DNA from: Sphingomonadales bacterium
GTDB lineage: Bacteria > Pseudomonadota > Alphaproteobacteria > Sphingomonadales > Sphingomonadaceae
Assembly: GCA_027491235.1 (NCBI GenBank)
Contig: JAIXWO010000026.1
Location: 124,001 to 188,000 of the forward strand
DNA length: 64,000 nt
Direction of reading: 5' to 3'
Under the pieces are notes generated by a model. It was not told the DNA's origin. It saw only the letters and a list, made by a program, of their open reading frames with translations, and made no database searches. Each line of letters opens with the position of its first letter. The first letter of the stretch is position 1. Made by a program: the position numbers and the translations under genes. Below are positions 1 to 8,839 of the stretch, one piece after another.

Positions 1-293
1 AGACTATCGAGTTTGGGCTTTCGGCCAAGGTCAAAATGGCATGCCTCGGCAAAGGCGCGGACATGCTTATCGAGGCTGCGCTTCAGATCTTCAAAAGCGG
101 GATCGCGGATCGTGAGGTCGTTAAGCGAGGCATAGGAGGTGTAACCCATATAGCCATGCTCTTTGGACCAGTTACGCCCGGCCACATCGTCCTCCTCTAG
201 CGCGCGGCAAGAGCCTTCAAGCTCTTCAAGCAGGTCAGGATTATCGAGTGCGCCTTCATAAAAGGGCGTCGCAAAAAGAGAGCGTATCGTCAT
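1..293 (-). CDS. Putative 2OG-Fe(II) oxygenase family protein (3' end cut by window)
   Basis: The first 97 codons are present, starting at the ATG at 293 and running off the left edge. The protein begins MTIRSLFATPFYEG, which resembles the start of the small bacterial family annotated as putative 2OG-Fe(II) oxygenase (TIGR02466 type). The region carrying the Fe-binding His/Asp residues would lie beyond the window, so activity cannot be judged here. The upstream side faces the divergent surface-protein gene, and the shared spacer contains an operator-like palindrome (330-354). Family assignment is by sequence resemblance only. Confidence 0.6.
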   Translation of the reverse strand, partial: MTIRSLFATPFYEGALDNPDLLEELEGSCRALEEDDVAGRNWSKEHGYMGYTSYASLNDLTIRDPAFEDLKRSLDKHVRAFAEACHFDLGRKPKLDS

Positions 294-329
294 ACGCCTC
301 TCATGCGGTTCACAGGGCATCCACGCAAC

Positions 330-354
330 ATCCATAATCTATCCATTATGGATA
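330..354. promoter_or_regulatory. Operator-like palindrome with three ATCCAT half-sites
   Basis: ATCCATAAT at 330-338 and ATTATGGAT at 345-353 form a perfect 9-bp inverted repeat with a 6-bp spacer. A second, tighter palindrome (TATCCATTATGGATA, 340-354) overlaps it, so the half-site ATCCAT occurs at 330 and 341 and inverted at 348. It lies between two divergent genes, which suggests a regulator-binding site. The cognate regulator is unknown. Confidence 0.5.
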
Positions 355-443
355 TATTCACCGTTTTCCTTTAGCAAAGCCGCAGAGTGCGGGCCCGAGT
401 TTGGGGCTCCAGTAGCCGGGGGACTGCGTTGGGGAACGACAAG

Positions 444-2294
444 ATGCTGGCAATTGCGCGATGGATCGCGCGGTTGTTTGCCGTTTTCGTCATGACCTGG
501 TCTGGGTCCGCACTCGCCGCAGTGTGTGCGCCTGCGACGTCGCAGGGGACGGCGCCCGCAAGCTGGCAGACCTATTGCTGGCTGGACTTCACGACGTACA
601 ACGATGCAACCGCGCGGACCGGTGCCGGACAGAATTTCAGCTACACCCTGTCTGATGGCGCCGTTCTGACCTTTACAGTTCGAACAACCGGTGCTGCGAT
701 CAGGTCTATTGCGGCTCCGTCTTGGGGTGGTGCTGCCGTTGGGAACACGGCCTTTCTGGGTATCCCCAACCGCCCGATCCTCTATCAATCGGCGGCGGGA
801 ACAACACAGGTCACAATTTCAAACATCCTCATCACACCGCCACCCGGTGCGCCTGCGGTCACGGCCTATATGTTCGTCGGGGCGGATGCGGAATCAACCA
901 ATGACGGGGAATCGCTGTCGTTCAACACCAATGGTGGCAACTGGACACTGCTCGATCAGGTGGACCCGATCACTGGGGCGACCTATCCGCCGATCAGCGG
1001 CATCGGCACGCAGACGTTTACAGAAACCGGCGTTCCGGGGACGGTGGGCGGCTATATTGTGGGATCGACCAGCCCAACGACGGTGCAGACAACACTGGTT
1101 GGCGGCGGCCTCCAGGGCGCGATGTTCGCCGTCCGCTTCGCCTCCATGCGGCTGACAAAGGTGATCAACGGTGCCCGCGTTAACGCGGCTGACCAGTTCA
1201 GATTCGACGTAACCGCGACATCCACCGGAACGACCCTTGCGACAGGTGTAACCTCTGGCTCAGGAACGGGACCGTTTACGGCAGCAGCGGTCTCGCTCGC
1301 CTCCGGCGTTCCGCTCACGCTGTCTGAGTCCATGGCTGCCGGCAGCGTTAGCCCACTCACCAGTTACAGCCCTAGCCTGACCTGCACCAACGGCACGGTC
1401 GGATCGACAACGCCACTGCCAACCAATGTTGCCACCACGAGTTTTAACTTCGGCGCCTTGCAATTCGGGGATGCCATCGCCTGCACCTTTACAAACACCG
1501 CCTTTCCGCACCTTCGCATCCAAAAGGCGCTTGGTGGCACGGGGCGGCGCTTTGCCAGCGACCAATTTACGATGAGCATTACCCAAGGGGTGACATCTGT
1601 CGCCTCAACCACCACGACTGGCACAGGAACAACCGTTACCTCAGGCGCGACAGCCCTCCTCCAAGTGACGGCCGGGCAGCCCTACACCTTTGCGGAAGCT
1701 GCCTCGGGTTCCACGGTGCTGTCCCAGTACACCGCCACCATGTCGTGCACCAATGCGCGCAATGGCACGACGACGGCCTTTGCTGTTCCAGCAACCATTA
1801 CGCCGATCCTTGGGGATCTGATCACCTGCACCGTGACGAACACACCACGGGCGGCCAATGCCTCGCTGACCACGGTCAAATCCTCAACCGTCATCTCTGA
1901 TCCTGTCAACGGCACGACCAACCCCAAGCTGATTCCCGGCGCGGTGCTGAGTTATTCGATCAACGTGTCCAATTCCGGGAGCTTGGGCGTCGACAGCAGC
2001 ACCGTTTTCATTCTCGATCCGTTGCCAACGACGTTGGAGTATAATGGCGCGAGCACCGTGACATTTGCCAACGGCACCCCGGTGAGTGGGCTGACCTTCA
2101 ATGCGGCGACGGATGTACGCTGGTCCAGATCAGCAACAGCCCCTGCCAACTTTGCTGGCTGCACCGATGTGCCCACGGCAGGCTTTGATCCGACGATCCG
2201 ATATGTGTGCATCCGCCCAACCGGCACCATGGCCGGGGCGACAGTGGCTGGGCAGCCAAGCTTTGTCGTGTCGTTTCAAACAAGGATCAGATAG
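444..2294 (+). CDS. Secreted surface protein with DUF11/prealbumin-like repeats
   Basis: A 616-residue protein. The ATG at 444 was chosen because it gives a proper signal peptide (MLAIARWIARLF, then a hydrophobic core ending SGSALAA); the upstream GTG at 387 would add 19 residues with no signal character. After an N-terminal beta-rich region (about residues 28-245) come two related blocks of about 110 residues, each opening with a RLTKV/RIQKA-type strand and closing with the pair C-T-F-T-N-T or C-T-V-T-N-T. The last 145 residues look like a DUF11 domain (motif FILDPLPTT, ending VSFQTRIR). Such modules build surface or adhesion proteins. No membrane anchor, LPXTG or PEP-CTERM signal is visible, so the protein is either released or held by a partner. 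A hairpin at 2303 may end the transcript. Confidence 0.7.
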   Translation: MLAIARWIARLFAVFVMTWSGSALAAVCAPATSQGTAPASWQTYCWLDFTTYNDATARTGAGQNFSYTLSDGAVLTFTVRTTGAAIRSIAAPSWGGAAVGNTAFLGIPNRPILYQSAAGTTQVTISNILITPPPGAPAVTAYMFVGADAESTNDGESLSFNTNGGNWTLLDQVDPITGATYPPISGIGTQTFTETGVPGTVGGYIVGSTSPTTVQTTLVGGGLQGAMFAVRFASMRLTKVINGARVNAADQFRFDVTATSTGTTLATGVTSGSGTGPFTAAAVSLASGVPLTLSESMAAGSVSPLTSYSPSLTCTNGTVGSTTPLPTNVATTSFNFGALQFGDAIACTFTNTAFPHLRIQKALGGTGRRFASDQFTMSITQGVTSVASTTTTGTGTTVTSGATALLQVTAGQPYTFAEAASGSTVLSQYTATMSCTNARNGTTTAFAVPATITPILGDLITCTVTNTPRAANASLTTVKSSTVISDPVNGTTNPKLIPGAVLSYSINVSNSGSLGVDSSTVFILDPLPTTLEYNGASTVTFANGTPVSGLTFNAATDVRWSRSATAPANFAGCTDVPTAGFDPTIRYVCIRPTGTMAGATVAGQPSFVVSFQTRIR

Positions 2295-2302
2295 CGGCTT
2301 TG

Positions 2303-2336
2303 CCAAAGCAGGACGTCTGATCTGCTTTGGGTCTTT
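2303..2336 (+). terminator. Probable terminator after the surface-protein gene
   Basis: CCAAAGCAG (2303-2311) pairs with CTGCTTTGG (2322-2330), a 9-bp stem. It is followed by a pyrimidine-rich GTCTTTCCTT stretch. It begins 9 bp after the stop codon. Confidence 0.5.
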
Positions 2337-2397
2337 CCTTCCGTTGATCGGCCTGCCAAGTTTCGTTTCGAAACAAGAACAAGCAGGAGAGAGAGCG

Positions 2398-3312
2398 ATG
2401 GAGATTGTAACAGACGGACTTGCCTTCCCCGAAGGACCCGTGGCGATGCCGGATGGCAGCGTCATCCTGACGGAGATCGCGCTGGGGCAGATCACGCGGG
2501 TGTGGCCCGATGGTCGCAAGGACGTGTTGGCAAAGCCCGGCGGTGGCCCGAATGGTCTGGCGCTTGGGCCGGATGGCAAACTCTATTGCACCAACAATGG
2601 CGGCTTCAATTGGGCCCGCGGCCCTCAAGGCGAATATGCGCCGCACGGCATTGCCGATGATTATTCCGGCGGCCGGATTGAGCGGATCGATATCGACACC
2701 GGCGCGGTTGAGGTGCTCTACAAGTCCGGCGATTTTGGCTGCGTGCTGCGCGGGCCGAATGACATCGTGTTCGACAGCCATGGCGGCTTCTGGTTCACGG
2801 ACCATGGCAAGGTGGACTATGCCAAGCGCTGCCACGACATTGTCGGCATCTTCTATGGGAAGACCGATGGCAGCTTTCTGGAAGAAGTTATCTTCCCGTC
2901 TAACAACCCGAACGGCATTGGCCTCTCGCCGGATGGCAAGCGGCTTTATGCGGCCGAAACCTATACCTGCCGCCTGATGGCGTTCAATGTCATCGCACCC
3001 GGCAAGGTCGATGATGCGGCCGGCCCCGGCGGTCCGGGCATCCCGATCTATCGCCCAGCGGGCTATAAGTTCTTTGATAGCCTCGCGATGGAAGCCAATG
3101 GCAATATCTGCGTCGCAACCATCGGCGAGTGCGGCATCTCGGTTATCTCGCCAGAAGGGGAACTGGTCGAATTCGTGGCCACGCCTGATATTTTCACCAC
3201 CAATATCTGCTTTGGCGGGCACGATATGATGGATGCTTGGTTATGTCTGTCGGGGACCGGCAAACTGGCCAAAGTGCGCTGGAACCGTCCGGGCCTCAAA
3301 CTGGAGTATTGA
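2398..3312 (+). CDS. SMP-30/gluconolactonase/LRE family protein
   Basis: A 304-residue protein starting at the ATG at 2398, which follows a good ribosome site (AGGAGAGAGAGCG). It has the six-bladed propeller pattern of the SMP-30 family: an early E-G-P motif (FPEGPV, about residues 9-14), GPNGLALGPDGKLY, RGPNDIVFD and NPNGIGLSPDGKRLY repeats. Known members are Ca/Zn-dependent lactonases of sugar or other small lactones, and the E-G-P glutamate plus the N-G and N-D asparagines are the usual metal ligands. No signal peptide is seen. The gene is followed 4 bp later by the VIT-type gene, so the two are probably cotranscribed, but they have no obvious shared function. Substrate unknown. Confidence 0.85.
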   Translation: MEIVTDGLAFPEGPVAMPDGSVILTEIALGQITRVWPDGRKDVLAKPGGGPNGLALGPDGKLYCTNNGGFNWARGPQGEYAPHGIADDYSGGRIERIDIDTGAVEVLYKSGDFGCVLRGPNDIVFDSHGGFWFTDHGKVDYAKRCHDIVGIFYGKTDGSFLEEVIFPSNNPNGIGLSPDGKRLYAAETYTCRLMAFNVIAPGKVDDAAGPGGPGIPIYRPAGYKFFDSLAMEANGNICVATIGECGISVISPEGELVEFVATPDIFTTNICFGGHDMMDAWLCLSGTGKLAKVRWNRPGLKLEY

Positions 3313-3316
3313 TCCC

Positions 3317-4015
3317 ATGGCCCGCAGCCACACCGAGACGCATCTTCTGGACCGGATCGGTTGGCTGCGGGCATCTGTCCTTGGTGCCAATGACGGTATT
3401 GTTTCCACATCCAGCCTCGTGCTCGGTGTGGCCGCCGCCGGCGCTGACAGCGCGTCCATGTTGCTGACCGGGACGGCTGGACTCGTCGCAGGCGCGATGT
3501 CGATGGCGGCGGGGGAATATGTTTCGGTCAGTTCTCAGGCCGATGCCGAGGCGGCCGACATCGCCAAGGAAAAGGCGGAGCTTGTGGACAGTCCTGCGGC
3601 GGAACGCGCAGAGTTGGTCGCCATTTATCAAAAGCGCGGATTGGACCGCGCGCTTGCCGAACAGGTCACCGACCAGTTGATGGCGAAAGACGCGCTCAAG
3701 GCGCATTTGCGCGATGAACTTGGCCTTACAGATGAAATGGCGGCGCGCCCCATTCAGGCGGCATGGGCCTCGGCGCTCGCCTTCTCCATCGGCGCGGCCC
3801 TTCCGCTGCTGGCCGCCTATCTCGCGCCCCGCGCTTCGGTGGATTATTGGATTGCGGGAGGGTCACTGCTGTTTCTGGCGCTGCTGGGCGGGGTTGGCGC
3901 GAAGATGGGCGGTGCGCCGGTGGGTAAGGCTGTGCTGCGCGTCACCTTCTGGGGCGCCTTTGCCATGGCAGCGACGGCGGGAATTGGATCACTTTTTGGA
4001 GCAACTGTCGCCTAA
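3317..4015 (+). CDS. VIT1/CCC1 family membrane protein (Fe/Mn transporter-like)
   Basis: A 232-residue integral membrane protein. The ATG at 3317 lies 4 bp after the preceding stop. The N-terminal part has the family signature R-A-S-V-L-G-A-N-D-G-I-V-S followed by a hydrophobic helix and an AGAMSMAAGEYVSVSSQ stretch. A hydrophilic metal-binding-type helical region rich in Glu/Asp/Lys (about 75-145) precedes three C-terminal membrane segments. Plant VIT1 and yeast CCC1 move ferrous iron or manganese out of the cytosol into vacuoles, and bacterial relatives are presumed to export or detoxify these metals. No Fur-like operator was recognised nearby. Confidence 0.85.
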   Translation: MARSHTETHLLDRIGWLRASVLGANDGIVSTSSLVLGVAAAGADSASMLLTGTAGLVAGAMSMAAGEYVSVSSQADAEAADIAKEKAELVDSPAAERAELVAIYQKRGLDRALAEQVTDQLMAKDALKAHLRDELGLTDEMAARPIQAAWASALAFSIGAALPLLAAYLAPRASVDYWIAGGSLLFLALLGGVGAKMGGAPVGKAVLRVTFWGAFAMAATAGIGSLFGATVA

Positions 4016-4075
4016 ACGGGTGCAATTGCGCCCAGTGTCCGCTAGGCGCGGGGTTGAATTCCGGAGACTGATTCC

Positions 4076-4783
4076 ATGAAGAAACTCTATCCCGATGCGG
4101 CGTCCGCGCTGGACGGCGTGCTTAAGGACGACATGCTGATCGCGGCAGGCGGCTTTGGACTGTGCGGCATTCCTGAGCGGCTGATTGATGCAGTGGTAGC
4201 GTCGGGCGTGAAAGGCCTGACGGTCGCATCAAACAATGCCGGCATTGACGGCGAAGGCCTTGGCAAGCTGCTGCGCACGCGTCAGATCAAGAAAATGATC
4301 TCCTCCTATGTTGGCGAGAACAAAGAGTTTGAGCGGCAGTATCTGGCAGGCGAACTGGAAGTAGAGTTCTCTCCGCAGGGGACGCTGGCAGAGCGGATGC
4401 GCGCGGGTGGCGCTGGCATCCCCGGATTTTACACCAAGACCGGCGTCGGCACCCAAGTGGCGGACGGCAAAGAGGTGAAGAGCTTCGACGGTCAGGACTA
4501 TATCCTTGAACGCGGCATCTTTGCCGACCTCGCCATCGTAAAGGCGTGGAAAGCGGATGAGAGCGGCAACCTCGTTTTCCGCAAGACAGCGCGCAACTTC
4601 AACCTGCCCGCCGCGACGTGCGGGAAGGTGTGCGTCGTCGAGGTGGAAGAGATCGTCCCCGTCGGCAGCCTCGACCCCGACAGCATCCACCTGCCCGGTG
4701 TCTATGTGCAGCGCATGATTGTCGGCGCGCCTTATGACAAGAAGATCGAGTTCCGCACGGTTCGTCAGAAGGAGGCCGCATAA
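4076..4783 (+). CDS. scoA: 3-oxoacid CoA-transferase subunit A
   Basis: A 235-residue alpha subunit of a class I CoA-transferase. The N-terminal [13 protein letters not shown] loop (about residues 22-34) is the CoA-binding glycine motif of this family. It pairs with the next gene, whose ATG overlaps this stop codon (TAATG), so translation is coupled. The complex moves CoA from succinyl-CoA to acetoacetate or a related 3-oxoacid. With a PHB depolymerase, thiolase and MaoC hydratase elsewhere in the window, use of acetoacetate from PHB breakdown is a plausible role. Succinyl-CoA:3-ketoacid specificity is inferred from overall similarity; 3-oxoadipate specificity is less likely but not excluded. 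Confidence 0.9.
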   Translation: MKKLYPDAASALDGVLKDDMLIAAGGFGLCGIPERLIDAVVASGVKGLTVASNNAGIDGEGLGKLLRTRQIKKMISSYVGENKEFERQYLAGELEVEFSPQGTLAERMRAGGAGIPGFYTKTGVGTQVADGKEVKSFDGQDYILERGIFADLAIVKAWKADESGNLVFRKTARNFNLPAATCGKVCVVEVEEIVPVGSLDPDSIHLPGVYVQRMIVGAPYDKKIEFRTVRQKEAA

Positions 4784-5418
4784 TGCCTTGGACCAGAGAC
4801 GAGATGGCCGCGCGTGCGGCGAAGGAGCTTCAGGACGGTTACTATGTGAACCTCGGCATCGGTATTCCGACGCTGGTTGCGAACCATGTGCCACAGGGCA
4901 TCACCGTTACGCTCCAGTCCGAAAACGGAATGCTCGGTATCGGGCCGTTTCCGTTTGAGGGGGAGGAAGACGCCGACCTGATCAACGCAGGCAAGCAGAC
5001 CATTTCGGAACTGCCGCAGACAGCTTATTTCGACAGCGCGGCGTCGTTCGCGATGATCCGCGGCGGGCATATTGACCTGACCGTGCTCGGCGCGATGGAA
5101 GTGGCCGAGAATGGCGACATCGCCAACTGGATGATCCCCGGCAAGATGATCAAGGGCATGGGCGGCGCGATGGACCTTGTCGCGGGCGTCAAGAAGATCA
5201 TCGTCGTCATGGAACATAATGCCAAGGACGGCAGCCCGAAGTTCATCCCGGCGTGTACGTTGCCACTCACCGGCAAGAACGTCGTCGACATGATCGTGAC
5301 CGACCTTGCCGTGTTCCAACGGCCCGACCACGCATCTCCCTTCAAGCTCATCGAGACCGCACCCGGCGTGACGGCAGATGAGATCAGAGCGAAGACCACC
5401 GCGCACTATATCGTCTAA
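4783..5418 (+). CDS. scoB: 3-oxoacid CoA-transferase subunit B
   Basis: A 211-residue beta subunit. It carries the catalytic SENG motif ([10 protein letters not shown]; nucleophile Glu47), the glutamate that forms the enzyme-CoA thioester in class I CoA-transferases. The start codon overlaps the stop of subunit A by one base. The length matches the family. No further gene follows in the operon: the next 120 bp contain the control region of the fructan locus. Confidence 0.92.
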   Translation: MPWTRDEMAARAAKELQDGYYVNLGIGIPTLVANHVPQGITVTLQSENGMLGIGPFPFEGEEDADLINAGKQTISELPQTAYFDSAASFAMIRGGHIDLTVLGAMEVAENGDIANWMIPGKMIKGMGGAMDLVAGVKKIIVVMEHNAKDGSPKFIPACTLPLTGKNVVDMIVTDLAVFQRPDHASPFKLIETAPGVTADEIRAKTTAHYIV

Positions 5419-5447
5419 GAGCAATGCGATCCGACAACAGCCCGACG

Positions 5448-5478
5448 ATATCGTTTGCATATTTATGCAATCGATTGT
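5448..5478. promoter_or_regulatory. LacI-type operator pair upstream of GH68 gene
   Basis: A perfect CAATCGATTG palindrome lies at 5468-5477 (extended GCAATCGATTGT). A degenerate copy, ATATCGTTTGCA, lies at 5448-5459 with its centre about 20 bp upstream. The same 10-mer occurs twice before the TonB-receptor gene (8742-8751, 8765-8774), with the LacI gene between the two regions. This is the expected site of the local LacI-family repressor. Confidence 0.75.
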
Positions 5479-5538
5479 TGAAATCTCCAGCCCGCGTGAT
5501 ATGGGCGGCTCTTAGATAGGGATGGAGGGGCACAACAG

Positions 5539-6702
5539 GTGGATCAAGCGCAGGGCACTTTGCCGACATCTGTCTGGCGCCGCGAGTGCGTTGCGCGCAT
5601 CGCAAAGGGGTGCCCGCACGTCATCCCCCATATCCGCCGGTCCGATCTGGTCGACATCCTTCCCGGCTTTGACCTTTGGGACATGTGGCCCGTCCAGAAT
5701 GTCGATGGCACGACCGCGGGCTTTGACGGCTGGTCACTTTGGCTCATGCTGTCTGCGCCGCGCCAGCCAGACCCGGAATCCCGCCACAACCGTGCGCGCA
5801 TCCGTCTGGTGACGGAAAAGGATGGCGTCTGGAAAGATTGCGGCAATCTGCTTCCCGATATCGCGAACCCCGGCAGCCGCGAATGGGCAGGTTCTGCCCT
5901 CTATGATCCCGCCAATGGGCGACTGACACTGTTTTACACGGCTGCGGGAATACGAGGTGAGCCAAAGCCGACAGTGGCGCAGCGGCTGTTCCAATTGTCC
6001 GCACAACTGACGGTGAAAGACGGCGCGGCGTCGACCGTCGGCTGGACAGAACCGATGGAGTCGGTTCGCAGCGATGGGCATCACTATGTCATCGTCGGAG
6101 CGGTTGAAGGCCAGCCCGGCGTGATCAAAGGCTTTCGTGATCCGGCGCACTTCCGGGACCCGGCAATGGGTGCAGACTATCTGTTCTTCACAGGATCGCT
6201 TCAATCTTCGGCCAGTGACTGGAACGGCGTGATCGGTGTCGCCCGGGCATCAAACGCCTATCACGACAGCTGGGAGCTTTTGCCGCCTGTCTTGTCTGCT
6301 GATGGCCTGAATAACGAACTCGAACGGCCCGTGATGATCGCGCGGGACGGGCTTTACTACCTATTCTGGTCAACGCAGCGGAAGGTCTTTGCGCCGGGCG
6401 TGAGCGGCCCCAATGGGCTCTATGGCGTCGTGGGGGAGAGCCCGCTTGGCCCGTTCATTCCCTTGAATGACACTGGCCTTGTCGCCGCCAATCCTGCCGA
6501 TGCGCCGTTCCAAAGCTATAGCTGGTGGGTGACTTCTGATCTGACCGTCCATGGTTTTGCAGACTTGATCGGGGTGTCGGGCGCGCAGGATATTGTCGAT
6601 GATCCCGACTGGCGCCGCCGCCACTTCGCGGGTGGACCCTCGCCTGTATTCCGGCTTCATCTTGAAGGGGAACGTGCTAGCGTCGTCGCGGAGGCGGAAT
6701 GA
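5539..6702 (+). CDS. Glycoside hydrolase family 68 enzyme (levansucrase/beta-fructofuranosidase)
   Basis: A 387-residue protein with a GTG start at 5539 after a GGAGGGG ribosome site. All three GH68 catalytic positions are visible: the nucleophile in WDMWP (Asp48), the transition-state stabiliser in FRDP (Asp201) and the acid/base in ELERP (Glu262). GH68 enzymes cleave sucrose and either hydrolyse the fructosyl-enzyme or transfer fructose to growing levan. There is no classical signal peptide. It may therefore act inside the cell as a sucrase, although some Gram-negative GH68 enzymes leave the cell without a cleaved leader. It overlaps the fructokinase gene by 4 bp and has a LacI-type operator pair upstream. 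Hydrolysis versus polymer synthesis cannot be read from the sequence. Confidence 0.92.
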   Translation: MDQAQGTLPTSVWRRECVARIAKGCPHVIPHIRRSDLVDILPGFDLWDMWPVQNVDGTTAGFDGWSLWLMLSAPRQPDPESRHNRARIRLVTEKDGVWKDCGNLLPDIANPGSREWAGSALYDPANGRLTLFYTAAGIRGEPKPTVAQRLFQLSAQLTVKDGAASTVGWTEPMESVRSDGHHYVIVGAVEGQPGVIKGFRDPAHFRDPAMGADYLFFTGSLQSSASDWNGVIGVARASNAYHDSWELLPPVLSADGLNNELERPVMIARDGLYYLFWSTQRKVFAPGVSGPNGLYGVVGESPLGPFIPLNDTGLVAANPADAPFQSYSWWVTSDLTVHGFADLIGVSGAQDIVDDPDWRRRHFAGGPSPVFRLHLEGERASVVAEAE

Positions 6703-7568
6703 ACGGAACGCATTTCGGGCTGATTGAGGCGGGCGGCACCAAGTTTGTTCTTGGTCTGGCGGACGCAGATGGCGTGATCCTCGATCGCCACCGCATCCCG
6801 ACATTGGATGCGGGCGAAACGATTGCGACGGCACTGGATTGGTTCCGCAGCCATTATGTTCCCTACGCAGGCTTTGGCATTGCCTCCTTTGGCCCGCTTG
6901 ATCTTGATAAGGCCTCGCCCAATTGGGGCAGCATCACGCGCACCCCCAAGCCGGGTTGGAGCGGTGCCAATCTTGTGCAGCCCTTTGCAGACGCCTTTGG
7001 TTGCCCTGTCGCGATTGACACCGACGTCAACGGTGCCGCCCTTGCCGAAGCGCGCTGGGGGGCGGGGCAGGGTAAACGCCTGTGTCTTTACCTCACCATC
7101 GGCACAGGCGTCGGTGGCGGTGCCGTGGTGGATGGTCGCATCCTGCATGGTTTGAGCCACCCCGAAATGGGGCATATGCGCCTGCCGCGCCATCCTGATG
7201 ATGCGGGCTTTGCGGGCGCCTGCCCCTTCCACGGGGCATGTTTGGAAGGTTTGGCGAGCGGACCTGCCATCCTCGCGCGTTGGGGCAAATCCCTGTCCGA
7301 ATGCCAGTCTGGTGGGGACGAGCAGCAGCTGATCGCCTGGTATCTCGCGGAGGCGGTCTGCAATTTTCAGGCAATCCTGGAACCAGACTGCATCATCTTC
7401 GGCGGCGGTGTAATGGCGACGCCGGGATTGCTTGGCCTTGTCCAAAAAGAGGCAGACATTCTGGGCGCGGGCTACTTCGTCGGGAAAGCGTCCGCCATCG
7501 TCATGGCCCCCGGCCTTGGAGAAGATGCGGGGCTGATGGGCGCCTTTGCGCTCGCTGTTTCAGCCTAG
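6699..7568 (+). CDS. ROK family fructokinase
   Basis: A 289-residue sugar kinase. It opens with the ATP-binding motif EAGGTKF (about residues 10-16). It has DTDVNGAALAEARWG and TIGTGVGGG, and a zinc site of ROK fructokinases in the CPFHGACLEG segment (Cys, His, Cys before LEGLASGPAI). It phosphorylates fructose to fructose-6-phosphate. The ATG overlaps the GH68 stop (ATGA), so it handles the fructose released by that enzyme. The 3' end overlaps the convergent lacI-type gene by 4 bp. Confidence 0.9.
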   Translation: MNGTHFGLIEAGGTKFVLGLADADGVILDRHRIPTLDAGETIATALDWFRSHYVPYAGFGIASFGPLDLDKASPNWGSITRTPKPGWSGANLVQPFADAFGCPVAIDTDVNGAALAEARWGAGQGKRLCLYLTIGTGVGGGAVVDGRILHGLSHPEMGHMRLPRHPDDAGFAGACPFHGACLEGLASGPAILARWGKSLSECQSGGDEQQLIAWYLAEAVCNFQAILEPDCIIFGGGVMATPGLLGLVQKEADILGAGYFVGKASAIVMAPGLGEDAGLMGAFALAVSA

Positions 7569-8569
7569 CTCGACATTCGGACGATGAGCTTGGGGTCCAG
7601 CACGACCGACCCCGTATCTTCGCCCGCAATACGCCGCAGCAAGAGATCGACCATCGTGGTCGCCCCAAGACGCAGATCCTGAGAGATGCTGGTAAGACGG
7701 GGTACCGTCTGTTCGCCAATGGCAAGGCCGTCATAGCCGACCACCTTCACGTCGCCGGGCACGGCAAGGCCATATTCGGCCAAGGCACGCAGCGCGCTCA
7801 TCGCGATAACGTCGGACGCGGCGAAAATGCCCTGTGGCCGTTCGCTGACCGAACCCAGAAAGCCGGCAATATCCGGATGCGCCGCTTCGGCGACCAGATG
7901 GGCCGGCAACACGGTGAGTTTATCGGCGAGCCCGGCCCGCGCCAGCGCGCGCTTGCACCCTTCGAGGCGCTGAGCGATTTCGAGCGCCTGCGGGTCTCCG
8001 AAAAAGGCGATGCGCTGGCAGCCCCGGTCAATCAGATGCTGGGCGGCCATCTCTCCGCCAAGGATATTGTCGGACCCCACGGTGCAATGCGCCTGTCCCG
8101 GCGCATGGCCGCCCCAGACGACCATCGGGCGATAGCGCGCCGCGACTTCATCGAGCGTTTCCGACTGGTTGGACTGGCCGATGATGATAAGTCCGTCGAT
8201 CTTGCCAGAGCCGACATATTGGTCGAGCCAGTTCTCATCCTCTGGAATGACGCGGGACAGCAGCAGATCATAGCCGCGCTCGGTCAGTTCATCGGCGAGG
8301 TAGCCAAGCATGGTGATGAAGAACGGATCGGAAATGTGCTGGCCTTTTTCATGGCCGAGCGGGATGAGGACACCGATGGCGCCGGTGCGCTGGGTCCGCA
8401 GGTTGCGGGCGAGCAGATTGGGTTTGAAGCCATGTTCACGCGCAAGAGCCTGAAGCCGTTCGCGCGTCTTGGGGCTAATCAGCGGAGAATCGGACAAAGC
8501 GCGCGAAACGGTGCCGGTGGTGACGCCCGCCAGATCGGCAAGCTCCTTCATGGTCTTGATCTGGCTCAT
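7565..8569 (-). CDS. LacI family transcriptional repressor of the fructan locus
   Basis: A 334-residue regulator. The N-terminal helix-turn-helix (about residues 7-27; LADLAGVTTGTVSRAL) and hinge helix region are followed by a periplasmic-binding-protein-like sugar domain (GAIGVLIPL onward). LacI proteins bind palindromes with a central CG, and exactly such a palindrome (CAATCGATTG) lies in front of both flanking transcription units, at 5468 and at 8742/8765. The gene is convergent with fructokinase and divergent from the TonB-receptor gene, so the 8742-8774 pair can also autoregulate it. Inducer probably sucrose, fructose or a derivative (inference). Confidence 0.9.
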   Translation of the reverse strand: MSQIKTMKELADLAGVTTGTVSRALSDSPLISPKTRERLQALAREHGFKPNLLARNLRTQRTGAIGVLIPLGHEKGQHISDPFFITMLGYLADELTERGYDLLLSRVIPEDENWLDQYVGSGKIDGLIIIGQSNQSETLDEVAARYRPMVVWGGHAPGQAHCTVGSDNILGGEMAAQHLIDRGCQRIAFFGDPQALEIAQRLEGCKRALARAGLADKLTVLPAHLVAEAAHPDIAGFLGSVSERPQGIFAASDVIAMSALRALAEYGLAVPGDVKVVGYDGLAIGEQTVPRLTSISQDLRLGATTMVDLLLRRIAGEDTGSVVLDPKLIVRMSS

Positions 8570-8741
8570 GCGAACAGTGACTACCCCTCAGCGCTGTTCA
8601 CCTTTCAGGGGTTCTGGATGCAAATCAAGGCGAAACTGGATGTCACAGCCGCGCCACGGGGTGCATCATGTGTCCAAAGCGATGGCAATGCGCGGGGTGT
8701 GGCCAGAATGCCACGCCTTCGTGCCAAGATGGCGTTATGTA

Positions 8742-8774
8742 CAATCGATTGCATTTTTTGTTTGCAATCGATTG
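8742..8774. promoter_or_regulatory. Tandem LacI-type operators in the lacI/TonB-receptor spacer
   Basis: Two perfect CAATCGATTG palindromes lie at 8742-8751 and 8765-8774. Their centres are 23 bp apart, about two helical turns. The first has the flank ACAATCGATTGCA and the second is its mirror form TGCAATCGATTGT. They sit 66-98 bp before the TonB-receptor start and 172 bp or more before the lacI start, well placed to repress both. Confidence 0.8.
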
Positions 8775-8839
8775 TTCTCGGGCTATCCAGCGCATCGTCC
8801 CGCACAAAGCGGACCCAGTTCAAGGTCAGGGGAGAGGTT

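Noticed and set aside
5522-5812. Short frame starting with an ATG just ahead of the GH68 start
   Set aside because: It is out of frame with GH68, whose GTG start at 5539 has the proper spacing to GGAGGGG.
7238-8839. A long in-frame upstream extension of the TonB-receptor gene
   Set aside because: It crosses fructokinase and lacI. The receptor has its own ribosome site, ATG and signal peptide at 8840.
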